Position numbers and translations under genes: made by a program. Under the pieces are notes generated by a model, which ran no database searches, was not told the DNA's origin, and saw only the letters and a program-made list of their open reading frames with translations. Shown in pieces: positions 10,845-21,928 of a stretch of DNA of 64,000 nucleotides; position 1 is the first letter of the stretch; each line of letters opens with the position of its first letter. Origin of the DNA: Ancylostoma caninum (lineage: Eukaryota; Nematoda; Chromadorea; Rhabditida; Ancylostomatidae); assembly GCA_037903475.1 (NCBI GenBank), contig JBAJFG010000356.1, positions 124,001 to 188,000 on the forward strand, in the 5' to 3' direction.

Positions 10845-11464
10845 CATCACAACTATGTATAGCACTATCGCAAAGACTTGAGTACTACCAAGCCAACCTA
10901 GCGTCGTGCCCAACCTCCTTTTGCAGAAACGAATGTTTAACCGACAGAGCGTGTCCCAAATGAGTACACCTCGCGTGCTCAACCGGTTGCACACGTCGTC
11001 AATGCGTTACCCAAGAACATCTTCAATCATCAGTGCACATAAATTAAACTGCTTGTGAAAAAAGCTATTGAATCAGATCAGAAAGTCTCTTCAGCTAATA
11101 TTGCATTGTGGATCAGGGTGCCTCGGAGATCTTCGGCATGTGATAAGCCACCAATCGCTGCGCTGCCACTGCAACGCGGCCACCGGCTCGGCTCTTTACA
11201 CCTGCGAGTTATCAGATTCCTCACCGAGTTCGCCGCTTGGTCTGCTGCCCATGCTGCGGCCATTCGATAGGCTCTGGGAACGCACTACGAGTTTCCATTA
11301 CATGCGGGAAATCCGTGTTTTGTTAGTGCTCAGACTCGCGCTACGCCACTTCGCCCACTTCACTCGTCGTTTTGTTGCCGGCGTGACTCTTGACGTTGCC
11401 TTCGTTATCCATCGTTCTTCTCACTGCTTTGTGATTCCTGGTTTGGGGAAAAGTGCATCCATAA
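10845..11464. other. No supported gene
   Basis: A 220-codon open frame (11,068-11,730, plus) overlaps this stretch and runs into the repeat starting at 11,465. It has no recognisable domain, and its second half is repeat DNA, so I do not call it a gene. Confidence 0.5.
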
Positions 11465-11918
11465 TGAGGGAGCAGTTTGAACAACAAATGTGCATTAGCA
11501 TGTTGATGAATGTTGTTGCACTTTCGAGTGATTCTTTGTTCGTTAGTGGAAAGAAGACTCAGGACAAATTAGGAAGGCATCACCAAGAACGTTTGAAGGA
11601 AATTTTCTTGAGGGAATGTGTCATTTTCTCCCGGTATCCTTTTATTAAACCAATTTTAGGGTGCAAATATTATCATTCGCTTCTCCCAAGGTTTAATTCT
11701 GGATTTAGTATTTGTTTTACATTTTTATGAAATAGGGAGATTATGCCGAAAGGAATATAAGCAAATGGTCGATGATAATAATCCACAATATGTATATCAT
11801 CGTCTTTTCAAAGTGGCAGTCCATGTTACTTTTTTGTTATTACGATGTTGTTGTTACTACAACCTCTTAAAGAGTTCAAGTGTAAGAAAAAAGTGCGAAG
11901 ATTATTGGGGGGGGGGGG

Positions 11919-12032
11919 GGAGTTGTTATACCTGAAAAGGGGGGAAGGGAGAACGACGCTGGGATTGGCTACTTGGACAGACTGGCCAATTGCAGAGCCC
12001 GACCGCACCTCCCCTTCCAGGTATAACTCTCC
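11919..12032. repeat. Palindromic ~115-bp element, family A copy 1
   Basis: The outer arms are agttgttatacctg and, inverted, agagttatacctgg. The centre is an inverted attggctac / gactggccaat pair. Two more copies with the same layout lie at 16,621-16,733 and 60,529-60,646. RNA or single-stranded DNA from it could fold into a long imperfect hairpin. Confidence 0.7.
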
Positions 12033-12679
12033 ACAAAATGTTAGCTTCTACGAAAGAAGTACTATATTACTATCCCTCTACTTTTAGCGTTTTACTTGAG
12101 ACAATCCCATCTCGTCGTTTCCAGAAGAAAAGTCTTTTATCTCCATTTTCTTTTCATACTTCTTGCCGGCATATCACATCACCGTTCTTCAAATTATTAC
12201 AATTAACAACTGGACATATCAATTCTATATTTTCATTCATATGTTTATCACACCATAAGGTGTGCCACAATCAATAATGGAATAAAAGAGAAACAGACAA
12301 AAAAACCTGGAAATGAAAATAACACACCGCTTTCGAGTTTGCAAAAGGAGTACAACAAATTCTGGAACAAAAATTGCAATAAAAAATGGAGGGGTGCACT
12401 CTATATTAAAAAATACAACTAAACTGCCTTCATCATGTCATGTTTCTTTTCCAGCCGCTCTTTTGCTAGTTAAAAATTCACATAGCTCTTGATCTACATG
12501 TTTAAACAACTAATACTAAACGCCTCGAAAAGAAACAGTAATAGTAGTAGTAATAATAAAGAACAACCATGCAGAAATACGCTAATGTTCACAAAGATAT
12601 CTTGTTTTGAAAGTCTTTTTTCTGTTTCATACACTCTGAGGGTCAACCAATGCTAAATAGGATAAGACGAAAGAGGAGG

Positions 12680-12698
12680 TGGGGGGGGGGGGGGGGGG
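12680..12698 (+). repeat. G19 homopolymer tract
   Basis: An uninterrupted run of 19 guanines inside family B copy 1. Other long G or C runs lie at 11,907-11,920, 13,072-13,085, 20,936-20,947 and 50,370-50,382. Tract lengths in an assembly may be unreliable. Confidence 0.9.
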
Positions 12699-13031
12699 TT
12701 GATGAAGGTGTAACGCCATGGCCTTTCATCAATTCGCCTACTTCATATCCTCTACTCTGCCTTTTATATACATCTAAAGGGTATTTCACACAAGATGCGT
12801 GCGTTAGTCGAGCGTCAGATGCATGTTACGGAGAATTTTCCGGAAAACCGGTCGATGCGACATTTACTTTAAGAATGAAAATACCGCGAGGCCGCAGAGA
12901 GGATGTTAGCGTGTCCGTTCCACATGCGTCTGAGCTGCGTAAGAGCTGCGACTGGGCCTATCCTTCATCGTATATTTATGCACGCATATCGAGCGCACGC
13001 ACCTGGGACTACATGAACTGACCCTGATACA

Positions 13032-16000
13032 TTCAGTTCAAAGCCTCTGGGTGTCTCTCGTTGTCGTCCTTCCCCCCCCCCCCCCGTACAAACCTTCTGA
13101 GCATAGAACACCTTTCTGAGCAATAGTTTCCTTTGTTTCCTATCTGCTAATTTTAACCCTTTCCTCCAATCTTTTGCCCACCAGAGATTTCTTGGAGCAC
13201 ATCGCTTGGGACAGCTTTCTCTGCTAGATCTGCTATCCTGTAGCCCCGCGGTTTCCACCCATAGGCCCGCGACCACTACTGGCAGCTGCATGTGCTGCGG
13301 CAAAAGTGCCTGTCAAACCAGTGAGGCGCGCATTTCGGGCTGCGAGTATCAATGCGAGGGTGTCGTGTCTCGTCGGCTCGTCGGCGGCGGCGGCTGCGTG
13401 ACGGTGCCTTGTCGTCCTCTCGCGGTTGAGCCGCGGAAGTTAATCCCCGTCGTTGCTCGTTATTCGATTGCGAGCTGAGCTGGCTGCAGCATTCGCCGAG
13501 CCGCGACGAAAAACGCGGACGTCCACTCACACGAGGGCCTCAACGTAACCGAATTTCGCAGCAGCACAAGAGACACGATCACGACGACGCGGGCCCGCTG
13601 CTCAGGGCCGCGGACGCCGCACCTCAACGTCGCGGGCGCGCGTCACTTTGTCAGCGCCACCCATCGCTCACCTTCGTGCAATTATCCATCATTCCGTGTC
13701 TTCGTGCGTTTTTTCGCCAGCGCTCGTGGCGAACTTCTGGCGGTGCTCGCCTCGTGCGGCGTGGACGCCTCAATTCAGCATGCTTGACAGACTGTGTGGA
13801 CGCTGCCGCGCCCCGTCTCGTTATGGATGTGGGGGGGCGTATGGAATGGAAAGAAATTAATGACACCATTCGCGCTGCCAAATTCGATATCGCACACCTA
13901 ACAGCTGCTTCATCGACGCCGTTCTGCACAGAACACCAGCGACAAATTAGCGGAGCCGTGGTTTTCCTCCATGGATTTTTCTGGATTATGAAATTACCGC
14001 TTTTCCCGATGTTCTTCCCCCTACCTAAGTATCTTTTTTCCAGAGTGAGGACTCTCTTTCAGTGATTTAGCCTCGAAATTGAATTTACGTCGCGGTGAAA
14101 TGCAGGTATTCTTTAGCCTAACTTGATCCTGATGCCGCATTCTAGCTGGGCATAAAAATGACGTTGCGTCAAATTACGTGTAAACTACAGGCTCGCCTCA
14201 CGTCATAGCATAAGCATCGTATGTATGCACTTAGTGCATTCATTCTACTCTATTTCCTGCCTTGATTGTTGGATTTTTTTGAGTTTTCAAGATTCTCACG
14301 CCTCCGTACTACTGGCTAACTTCATCTTTACTTACAAAATTTAGCTGTTTGCTACGTTTTCTATTTTTATTTCTTCATGCTCTTATTCGTGAACAGGCCA
14401 TTGGCTCAGAGATTAGAAGGAAGAACATATTTGTGGGCTCAAAAAGGAAGCACAATACATGACGATGCACCAAAATCAGAATAAATCCCTTTTCCAGCTG
14501 CGAAAGTACTTATCTGTTTGGGGGAAAAGGGGCGGTGTTGTTGTCGCGCGATTGGTGCATACAAGCGCTTTATCCCGACCCTCATTAGCAACTCGTCCGT
14601 CTCACTTCGATGATAAACTATGAATGTATCGAAAAATTTAAAAACGATGAGAGGACGAGTTTGCTCCGAGGGAGTCTTCGAACAAAATCCTACACCAGTG
14701 CTACCGCCCCTATTTCATCACAACACGACACATTCACCAATGGTAATGTTGATTCTGGTGGGCGTGTTTGTTGCTAGAGTGTGTTTTCCATTATGGTTCG
14801 GTCACTAAACACTATACTTGACACCGAATAAAAATTTAATGATTGAATTATTCTAATTGGCAATTTTAGCCTCATTCCAGAAAATGAGGGTATTCGAAGA
14901 AAGGAGTCCCTTCGCATTCTTGTATAAATTCCAGGGATGGATCACTTTCTCTCTCTGTATTACTTTCTCTGAATTTCCGACTTACTTAAAATTTTTTTCT
15001 TTTCGACTCCAATTCGAATAAATTTAAATGCACTATTCTGTCAAAATATGGTCAACAAGCGCCTTTACTCAGAAAAATTTACGTCTGAAAACTTCTGGAC
15101 TGTATTTCTAAGGCTGGTAATGTATGTGGATTCCTTTAGTAGAATGCTTTTGCCTTCATTTCATTTCGGTCTTGTGTCAACGGTGTGATTGGCTACCAGT
15201 TATTGGTTTATTTATAGGAATGTTTTTCATTTCGTTCAAATATACCAAACAGGAAAGGAAAGGATTAAGATGGGAGAAAGCATGCCCTCCAAAGCTTCCA
15301 ATGAGCTTTTGTTCTCAGGATAGGCGAGGCGTGAATTCAACTCTGATTCTCAGAATCTTATGGATTTTATATGGGATAAATTAAGTAAACAAGCATTCAA
15401 GAAATATCACGATTACATAAATTCAAAGAAGCGTGCAGGAAATATTATGATTATGAAAATTTCCTTGTTTGCCGATGAAGCATTGCGTTTGCAGTCCATT
15501 TGCAGACATATCATCCTGGATAACGGAGTAGATAAGGAACTCTTAAGGATGTTTTAACGTAAGGAACTCTTAAGGAAGATAAGGAACTCTTTTCCTAAGA
15601 GAGCGATATAACGCGTAACTGCAAAATTCCACGAGTAATTGTCGCAAGAGAATGTTGAATATTTTGTTGCAGCTCTTCACCAAACGAGTTTTTTTTTTGC
15701 CACAACGTGGATTTTTCTCACCGTGAAACGAGTCGGACCGACCGCTCACTAGTGACCCTGGCCCGAGGGCTTTGCGTGGCGTTGGTGGCGGCGATGGCGC
15801 GACTGAGTGCAATGTGCTCTCGTTTTTCGGCACCTCTTTCACGCTGTTTCGATTATCCGCATCCGCATCCTACTGGCTAGCGGCCGGCCGCCGGCTCTCC
15901 CCCTTGGCCCTTCGTCCTAGTCGTCGTCCGTTCGGACCTCCGCGCTACTTCATTGTATCGATTCCCACTCACTCACCAACACTAACCGCCCTCTGTGATT

Positions 16001-16620
16001 CACGAACTCACGTTGTTTCACAAATTAGGTGCTCGCCACACTCGGCGCTGGTGAACTCAGCCCAGCATCTTCACTTCGCCCCAGCTCTGCTCTCTTTAGT
16101 CTCGCTAAACGAAGAACTGGCATTGAGGTTGCATAGGGGAAGTACGACGCAAGAGCTCTTTGTCCGTTTTTTTTTTGAGAAATTCCTCTTGTTTCCCTAT
16201 CGCTTTCTGAAGGAAATTTCCCGGGAAATGTGTGTCGATCCTACTAGAACATGTATGGTTTATTGCGGACTTTGAGAAAACTTTAAGTGAGTTTCACTAC
16301 CTAGCAGGAGTGCCTAAAGTCATGTGCAAGTCAAAGAATTTTTTCGTAATCAAAATATGACATTTGTCCTATAAGTCTCACAGATTTTCAACAAATTTAT
16401 TTGATGATGCCAGATTTTTGCTTTCAAGTTCAAGCGTTGGGTTTTTTTCACAACTGTTGTTCTTCTTTTTTTTCAACTCATACTTGGATGCATGCTCGCT
16501 ATACGTATTGTTGCCTCAAATTTTAGTACATTTCACTTTTACGTGCCCAACACTAGTGTTCAGAGTACGTATTGGTCTTCTTGATAGAGTTAATCCCTGA
16601 ATTTCTCCCCGTGCTTGATG
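13032..16620. other. No supported gene; two GC-rich islands
   Basis: Bases 13,180-13,930 and about 15,720-16,110 are clearly richer in G+C than the rest, with many CpG. Several overlapping open frames exist on both strands (for example 15,772-16,275 plus, 167 codons), but none shows a known motif or splice context. The islands could be promoter or 5' exon regions, or old GC-rich repeats. I found no inverted ends. The remainder is AT-rich and featureless. Confidence 0.4.
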
Positions 16621-16733
16621 TGGAGCGTTATACCTGAAAAAAAAAGATGCGGCGGAGCTCTGTGATTGGCTAGCTTGTTGAACTGACCAATCGCAGAGGC
16701 CGAACGCACTGGTCTTTTGACGTGCATGCTCCA
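16621..16733. repeat. Palindromic ~113-bp element, family A copy 2
   Basis: It has the same plan as 11,919-12,032: tggagcgttatacctg at the left, tgctcca at the right, and a central gattggctag / ctgaccaatc inverted pair. In this copy the inner arms (tgcggcggagctctgtg against its inverse) pair well, so it is the best preserved hairpin of the three. Confidence 0.75.
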
Positions 16734-19700
16734 CACCATGTGTACCTTGTTCATTTCTTTTTGTTTATCAAAACACTTCAGTGCATGCATGTTGGGTTAT
16801 CAGTGTGCTGCAAAAATGCTGCATGGGTTCCTGCATAATTTACTGCAAGTAATGCATCCCATCAAAAATCTTAAAGCTGGGACATAGACGTCTATGAGAA
16901 ATTTAACTGCTGCTAAGTACCTGAAAAAAATTTCCAATTACCTCTGAAGAGATTTCGGATTTTTATGCTTGGATTTATCTCCTTTGAATTTGCAATGTCG
17001 ATTGATGGCTATCTATCTATTTGTTGTTATTATCTTAATCATCTAGCGTCATAGAAAATTTTCTTTTGTTTTCTTTCCATTTTTCTTTTTCTCTAAGACG
17101 TTCTCTCTGCCTTTCAGTCTATACGTAGATTGACTACGTTGATGACGATTCAACGTAAAAATTTTAGACTTAAAGCATTTTTATGCACTAGTATGTCTAT
17201 TTTTCGAGTTGAAGGGGGATGAGCAACGTGGCTGGGTAAGCCAAGCTGCTGCCTAATACCATTCCTTCTGTGTAGTTCGTCTAGAAACTACGGTTAGCTG
17301 CATAAAATGAAGAGAAGATTTTTTCAAGGACAAAAAAATAACGTGGCTTCCCAAACCTCTTCATTTGAGCAAATTTTGAAATTTTTCGCGCAATAATAAT
17401 GAATTCTAGCGAGGGTAAGATAGCAAGTAGAAACATCGTCAGTCCACTACGTTTTTATTTTTTGGGATGGAGAAACTTTACACATTCTTTTCCATTTTCC
17501 ACATTTCTCCCACAGTGATGTTGCAGACCTGTTTGAAATCCTCAGATTTTTACATCACTACTTTCCCATATTTCTTCAAGGAAATTCTTCGGAATTTTGG
17601 GCCGCTGTGTGCGTGCTTTTCAATACTTTTCCATTTTTCCTTTTTTCTGCATCTTACTTTTCTTCGTGCATTCCTTTTTCGTGGTTGGAAATTTTTCCTC
17701 CATTCTATGCACCTCCGAACTTCAGAAAATAATAGACGGTAAGATTATGTAACAAGTACTCCTAACAGCGTTTATCATTCTTTTGTTTTATGTTACTCTA
17801 TTTCTCCGATTTTTCTGAGTAGCACTTGGCTATGAAATAATTTCACCTTCATAGAGCAACCTCCTTTTTTCATCTTTCTCCAGTATGTGTGGCCGAATAT
17901 CCACGTCCATCTACATAGCTGTATCGTCGCTTGTAGCCATTGCTCTGCTACGTCACCACTGCTTGGTCTCCAAAGAAACACGTGCAGAATTTTTGAGAGA
18001 GAACAGGCGTTCCGGCAAACAAATGTCTCCACTAAAAAACGTGAAAAATGGGCATGTTACGAGATGGAGGAAGAGCTTGATTGAGGTTTTTGTCGGTGGA
18101 TGCTGGCGGGATTAAGTTCACTACACGCTTTGCTCCACGTTTTTTGCACGTCTCCAAACTTCTCGCTCGCAGCCACTGCTGTCCTACCGCTAGTCCTCTA
18201 GTAGAACTTTGATGAACAGTTGTAACAGCCATCCACACGTCTTTATGTCGCTTTGTGTGCGTTTACGACCGAAGCACCCGTCTTCGCCGCGTTCTTTTTC
18301 GTTTTATTTCGTGTACTTGTGCGTATACGAACGGGATTCTGCAGAGAAATAGCCCTCTTCAGCCGGGTGGTTGTCGCCTCCGGTCGCCCAGATGGAGTGA
18401 TCGGGGCGGAAAAAAATCTGAAATGTGTGTGCGGACGCGGACGACGGGGAATTCGTTGTGTAATGTATCTCCAGGCCGCGATGTCCATCGATCTTCAAGC
18501 TCTCTTATGCCTCCCGGCAATCCGATTCTTCGCTCAACCAGTAGTTAACATCGGCAAAAAATCGGGCACTTTCTTACTGGTTCCAGCGTTTATCTGGTCG
18601 AATTTCAACTCATAGGGTTACACTCACAGGGGTAGGGCTGCCTGGGGACCACTAAAGCTTATGGTCTCACTTACTTGCTCGCCTTTGCGGACATAACCTG
18701 CTTCTAGTAATCCTTCGTTTAATTGTCTATGTAAAAAGCAATATATGGTGCCTTTCTCTCTCTTCTCTTTTTTTTACAATTTTCAAAGAAATGCATCCAG
18801 TTTTCATTGGAAATCGGTCTTCAAACAGTTTTCGCCGAAATTCCAGACGAAAAGATTTTTATGCGTCAGGAGTTCTAGGGTCTATTCTGTTTCTATTTTC
18901 ACATTTATTTTCCTTTTTCTTTTTTCTCATAACTTCCCAGCGGCAATGGAACATTTTATTATCAATGGGAGACCTTATAGCGACCTCATAGCGCATTCGA
19001 ATGGAAATTCGAATAAATATTTGATTTCGAATAAGATCTGGAAATACCAATATCTAAGAAAGGTGTAGAGACGGAAGAGAAAGAGACAAGGAAAGAAGAG
19101 AGCCTGATAAGACATTAATAATAGTACAGTGCAATGTACATTGATAAACACGCAATCCAATCCAGGTAAATTTCCAGCTGCAACCACTCTGTGTTTCGTG
19201 ACAATTCAAATTTTCTTTCTTTTTTTTTTGAACCCTCGATATAATTAAAGCCCTAATCAACTAAAAATTTCGGGCGTTGAAGTTGTTCACGCAGTAGCAG
19301 TAGAGTAACGGAGAAGCGATCATCTTCAATTACTTTGAAACAATCATTATATATGCCATTAACCATTCATTTTTCATGTCTTTCTGATGTGTTTTTTGTT
19401 TCCTTTAATTCTTTCCAGAATTCTTCCTGCTCTAAGCGTAATTTCCCATTGTATCGATTTTTAACCCACTATTTGATTTCTGAACTTTACAAGTTTTGTT
19501 TCCATTTTCCCCATTTTCAAGTGTGTTTACGTTTTCATGCGACGGCTAGGTGCTTGTTTACACTGTCGCACCTGCACGAGTTGGTCACTTGAGCGTGGTT
19601 TTCTCCTTATTGAATCATATTTTGCTTCGTCTGCAGAAAAACGCAGCAGAGAAAAGGGAACAATCGGTTTATAAACCGCAAAATTTGGTTTTATTGAAAA

Positions 19701-19750
19701 AAAATTGAGAAATTGGGTTAAGGATGACTGCCGCAGAAGAGGCACACTTA
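16734..19750. other. No supported gene
   Basis: Short overlapping frames only. The 18,120-18,550 stretch is somewhat GC-richer with frames on both strands (120 codons at 18,253-18,615 plus) but has no family signature. No RNA gene was recognised. Confidence 0.45.
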
Positions 19751-20019
19751 TAGTGGACGTCAATGGCGCTGGCCCATCTGCGGCTTCGAGAACGACGTCG
19801 CGCAGCCGCGCCGCGCGCTCCGTAACCCATGTATTCTGCTGCTGTTATGCAATTTCTAGCAGCTTTTCTACCCATTTCAAGGATATTCGAGCGAATCGGG
19901 AAGAAAAGACCCCAGAATTAGCATTCCGGCGGCTGCGACACCGATCCAGGCGCGCGCGGCGCGGTCGCGCTGCGTTCTTCTCGCGGCCACGAATGATCCA
20001 GCGCCATTGCCGTCCACTG
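19751..20019. mobile_element. GC-rich Tc1-like MITE, family E copy 2
   Basis: The left end tagtggacgtcaatggcgct and the inverted right end (cagtggacggcaatggcgct) are flanked by TA (19,749-19,750 and 20,020-20,021). Similarity between the arms continues for about 75 bases through very GC-rich sequence (gccgcgccgcgcgc). The element is 269 bp with no coding capacity. The ends resemble Tc1-type cagtgg termini. Confidence 0.75.
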
Positions 20020-20339
20020 TAGAGGAGGCGAAGTTTTTCTGGAATCAATGCTTGCACTAACGGATTAGTATTTTCAAGTTTTCAGGATCACAAGCTTAAT
20101 ACCCGCGCTCTCGTAAAGATTATTCGGTTTGGGTAAACATACGTGGAAGTTCTCGTAAAGTTACATATGATCGGGATCCACGAAACGTTAACTCCACATA
20201 CCGACGATGGTTAGCGTGATTAGTTTTGTTATAGATTATGCAACTTTAAGAGAAGCAGGGTGTGTAAGCTGGTTTAGTAGCCGGCGGACCACATACATCA
20301 CTAAGATTCCTTGAGCCCAAACGTGTTAACAGTGCATGA

Positions 20340-20575
20340 ACCTACCCTCCGTTGACATGGGCGTCAGCCCTTTTACCCTGGGTAATCTCAATGATGCATT
20401 CAGGCCCAAGTTTCGCATGGTTATGCGTTTATAAATTCTGATAGTAGCACCAACAAGTATGATTACCCATGGATAGCAGGTAGATAGAAGTAGACAACGC
20501 AACATATGAGGACGCATGTTGATGGGTGCCGGGTAGAGGGTAAATTTGGGTACATTAATACGTTGTGTTAGACAT
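20340..20575 (-). mobile_element. Family D MITE, copy 2
   Basis: It contains taccctgggtaatctca next to aatgatgcattcaggccc, which is the right arm seen at 226-353. It is followed by tatgattacccatgg and an inner region (ggtgccgggtagagggtaaa) that matches the reverse complement of the 30,164-30,348 copy. Confidence 0.6.
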
Positions 20576-21757
20576 TTGACTCTTCCGAATAAGATTAAGT
20601 CGAGTTTGTAATAAATTGCTTTTCTATCTGCAACATCGCTTATTCGAAGAAAAAAAACCAAACTGAATGAATCGAATTCCATCAATTCGAAAATTGCCCA
20701 CGAACGAATTGGGTTAAGCGTACCACCAATTCCAGAATAATTATGTGCTTTTTGTGTGACGGACATTGGCGTGGAGGAATTATCAAGCTTTTTCAAACGG
20801 TTCTGAAACGGCATTATTTATTCCGAATTACCTTCCAAAGTAATCAAGTTGCTAACTTACCTCCCTTTCCTCGTAGTATCAAGTATTGTTCACTTTTTGT
20901 GCAAAAATCTATTTACAGTTACCAGTAACGCAAGCGGGGGGGGGGGTGCCCATCTCTCGAGAGAATATTTAGGTCAAAGAATGTTCACAATTATCTTATA
21001 AAATTTATCATCTAAAATTTATCTATAAATATTTATTTTTAAGAGTTTGTTGTTAAAATTAATTTTTATAGTATTTTTACTTCTCTATCTTGGCCTTTCG
21101 CACGCCCCCCTAACTTGCCATTCCTGCGTCCGGTACTGATAATTATTTAAAAGCAACAGTGATACACCATGATTATAAGAATGCTAGTTATATGTATACA
21201 TGTTTTTTTGTGGATTCTATAAAGTGTTTTGATTCTCTTCCAACATCCCCACCAATATTCCCCTAGCGGTATATTTGTAGGTAGATAAAAATTTATTTCA
21301 GCTGGAAATTACGTACATGGTTTCTGAAGAATGAAGAAAAAACAAAAAAAAATAAAACGGTAGGTTTTTTTTTAGATCTTGTCGTCGTTCCTGCAGGGCA
21401 TATGCTTAGAGATTTCTTTTTTAATGGACTTATCGATCGAAACCCGAAACCCGCAATTCTTCAAACCCGTTACCCTTTGCTCTTGCTTTCTGAACAGTCA
21501 GAAGACTTTGATCCACCTAGCGCGCTGTTGTGATTCCGGAATTCCCTATATGTATGTTGTCGCAGGCTTGCCAGTGGTTTCTTGTTTCAAATCTTCTGCC
21601 AGAGGAATCACGGGTATTCTCGAAATTTCCGGGATTCAGCGATACGTAATATGGGCGAATATCCAAGAATTAAAATTAGGGAAAGATGGGGTTGAACATT
21701 CCATCCTGCTTCTTTTAATGAAATCCGCTACTAACGAGCGTTGCAGTTACTCAGTGT
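20576..21757. other. No supported gene
   Basis: AT-rich DNA. A G11 run at 20,936-20,947 and a C-rich stretch near 21,103 flank about 170 bases of AT-rich sequence with loosely inverted tips, which could be a worn hAT-like element, but no target duplication was readable. A 133-codon frame at 21,379-21,780 has no recognisable features. Confidence 0.4.
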
Positions 21758-21760
21758 TCT

Positions 21761-21928
21761 GGGCCTGGATGTATCATTGAGATTACCCAAGTAAAAAGTT
21801 AAAAGTGTAAACGTACTCAAATTCATCCTTCATACCCATCAGTATGTTCACCAAAGCGTGTCGTTCTCTATACAAACTGCTAATAATGGGTACGGGATTA
21901 CCCTGGCTTCCAATGATGCGTCCGGGCC
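21761..21928. mobile_element. Family D MITE, copy 3
   Basis: The left end gggcctggatgtatcattga continues into gattaccc. The right end, read inverted, is ggcccggacgcatcattgga. The intervening 110 bases are non-coding. The inverted tips and the gattaccc motif place it with the 226-353 element. Confidence 0.65.

Larger units (their letters stand above)
11465..13031 (+). repeat. Dispersed repeat family B, long copy
   Basis: Bases 11,465-12,137 match 60,074-60,750, and 12,937-13,031 match 60,751-60,842, both in the same orientation. The copy at 60 kb lacks the 799 bases at 12,138-12,936. The shared part contains the family A hairpin (11,919-12,032). The extra 799 bases hold AT-rich sequence, a G19 tract (12,680-12,698) and a family G segment (12,797 onward). 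Neither copy has a convincing open frame, so this looks like a non-coding or badly decayed mobile element. Confidence 0.75.

Noticed and set aside
11068..11730. 220-codon plus-strand open frame
   Set aside because: The second half lies in dispersed repeat family B, whose copy at 60 kb is not open in the same way. No domain.
15772..16275. 167-codon plus-strand frame in a GC-rich island
   Set aside because: No recognisable protein features; Ser/Leu/Arg-rich composition of random GC-rich DNA.
20326..20814. 162-codon minus-strand frame
   Set aside because: Overlaps a family D MITE; repeat-derived.
20930..21140. Possible hAT-like element with poly-G and poly-C ends
   Set aside because: The inverted tips are weak and no 8-bp duplication could be read.
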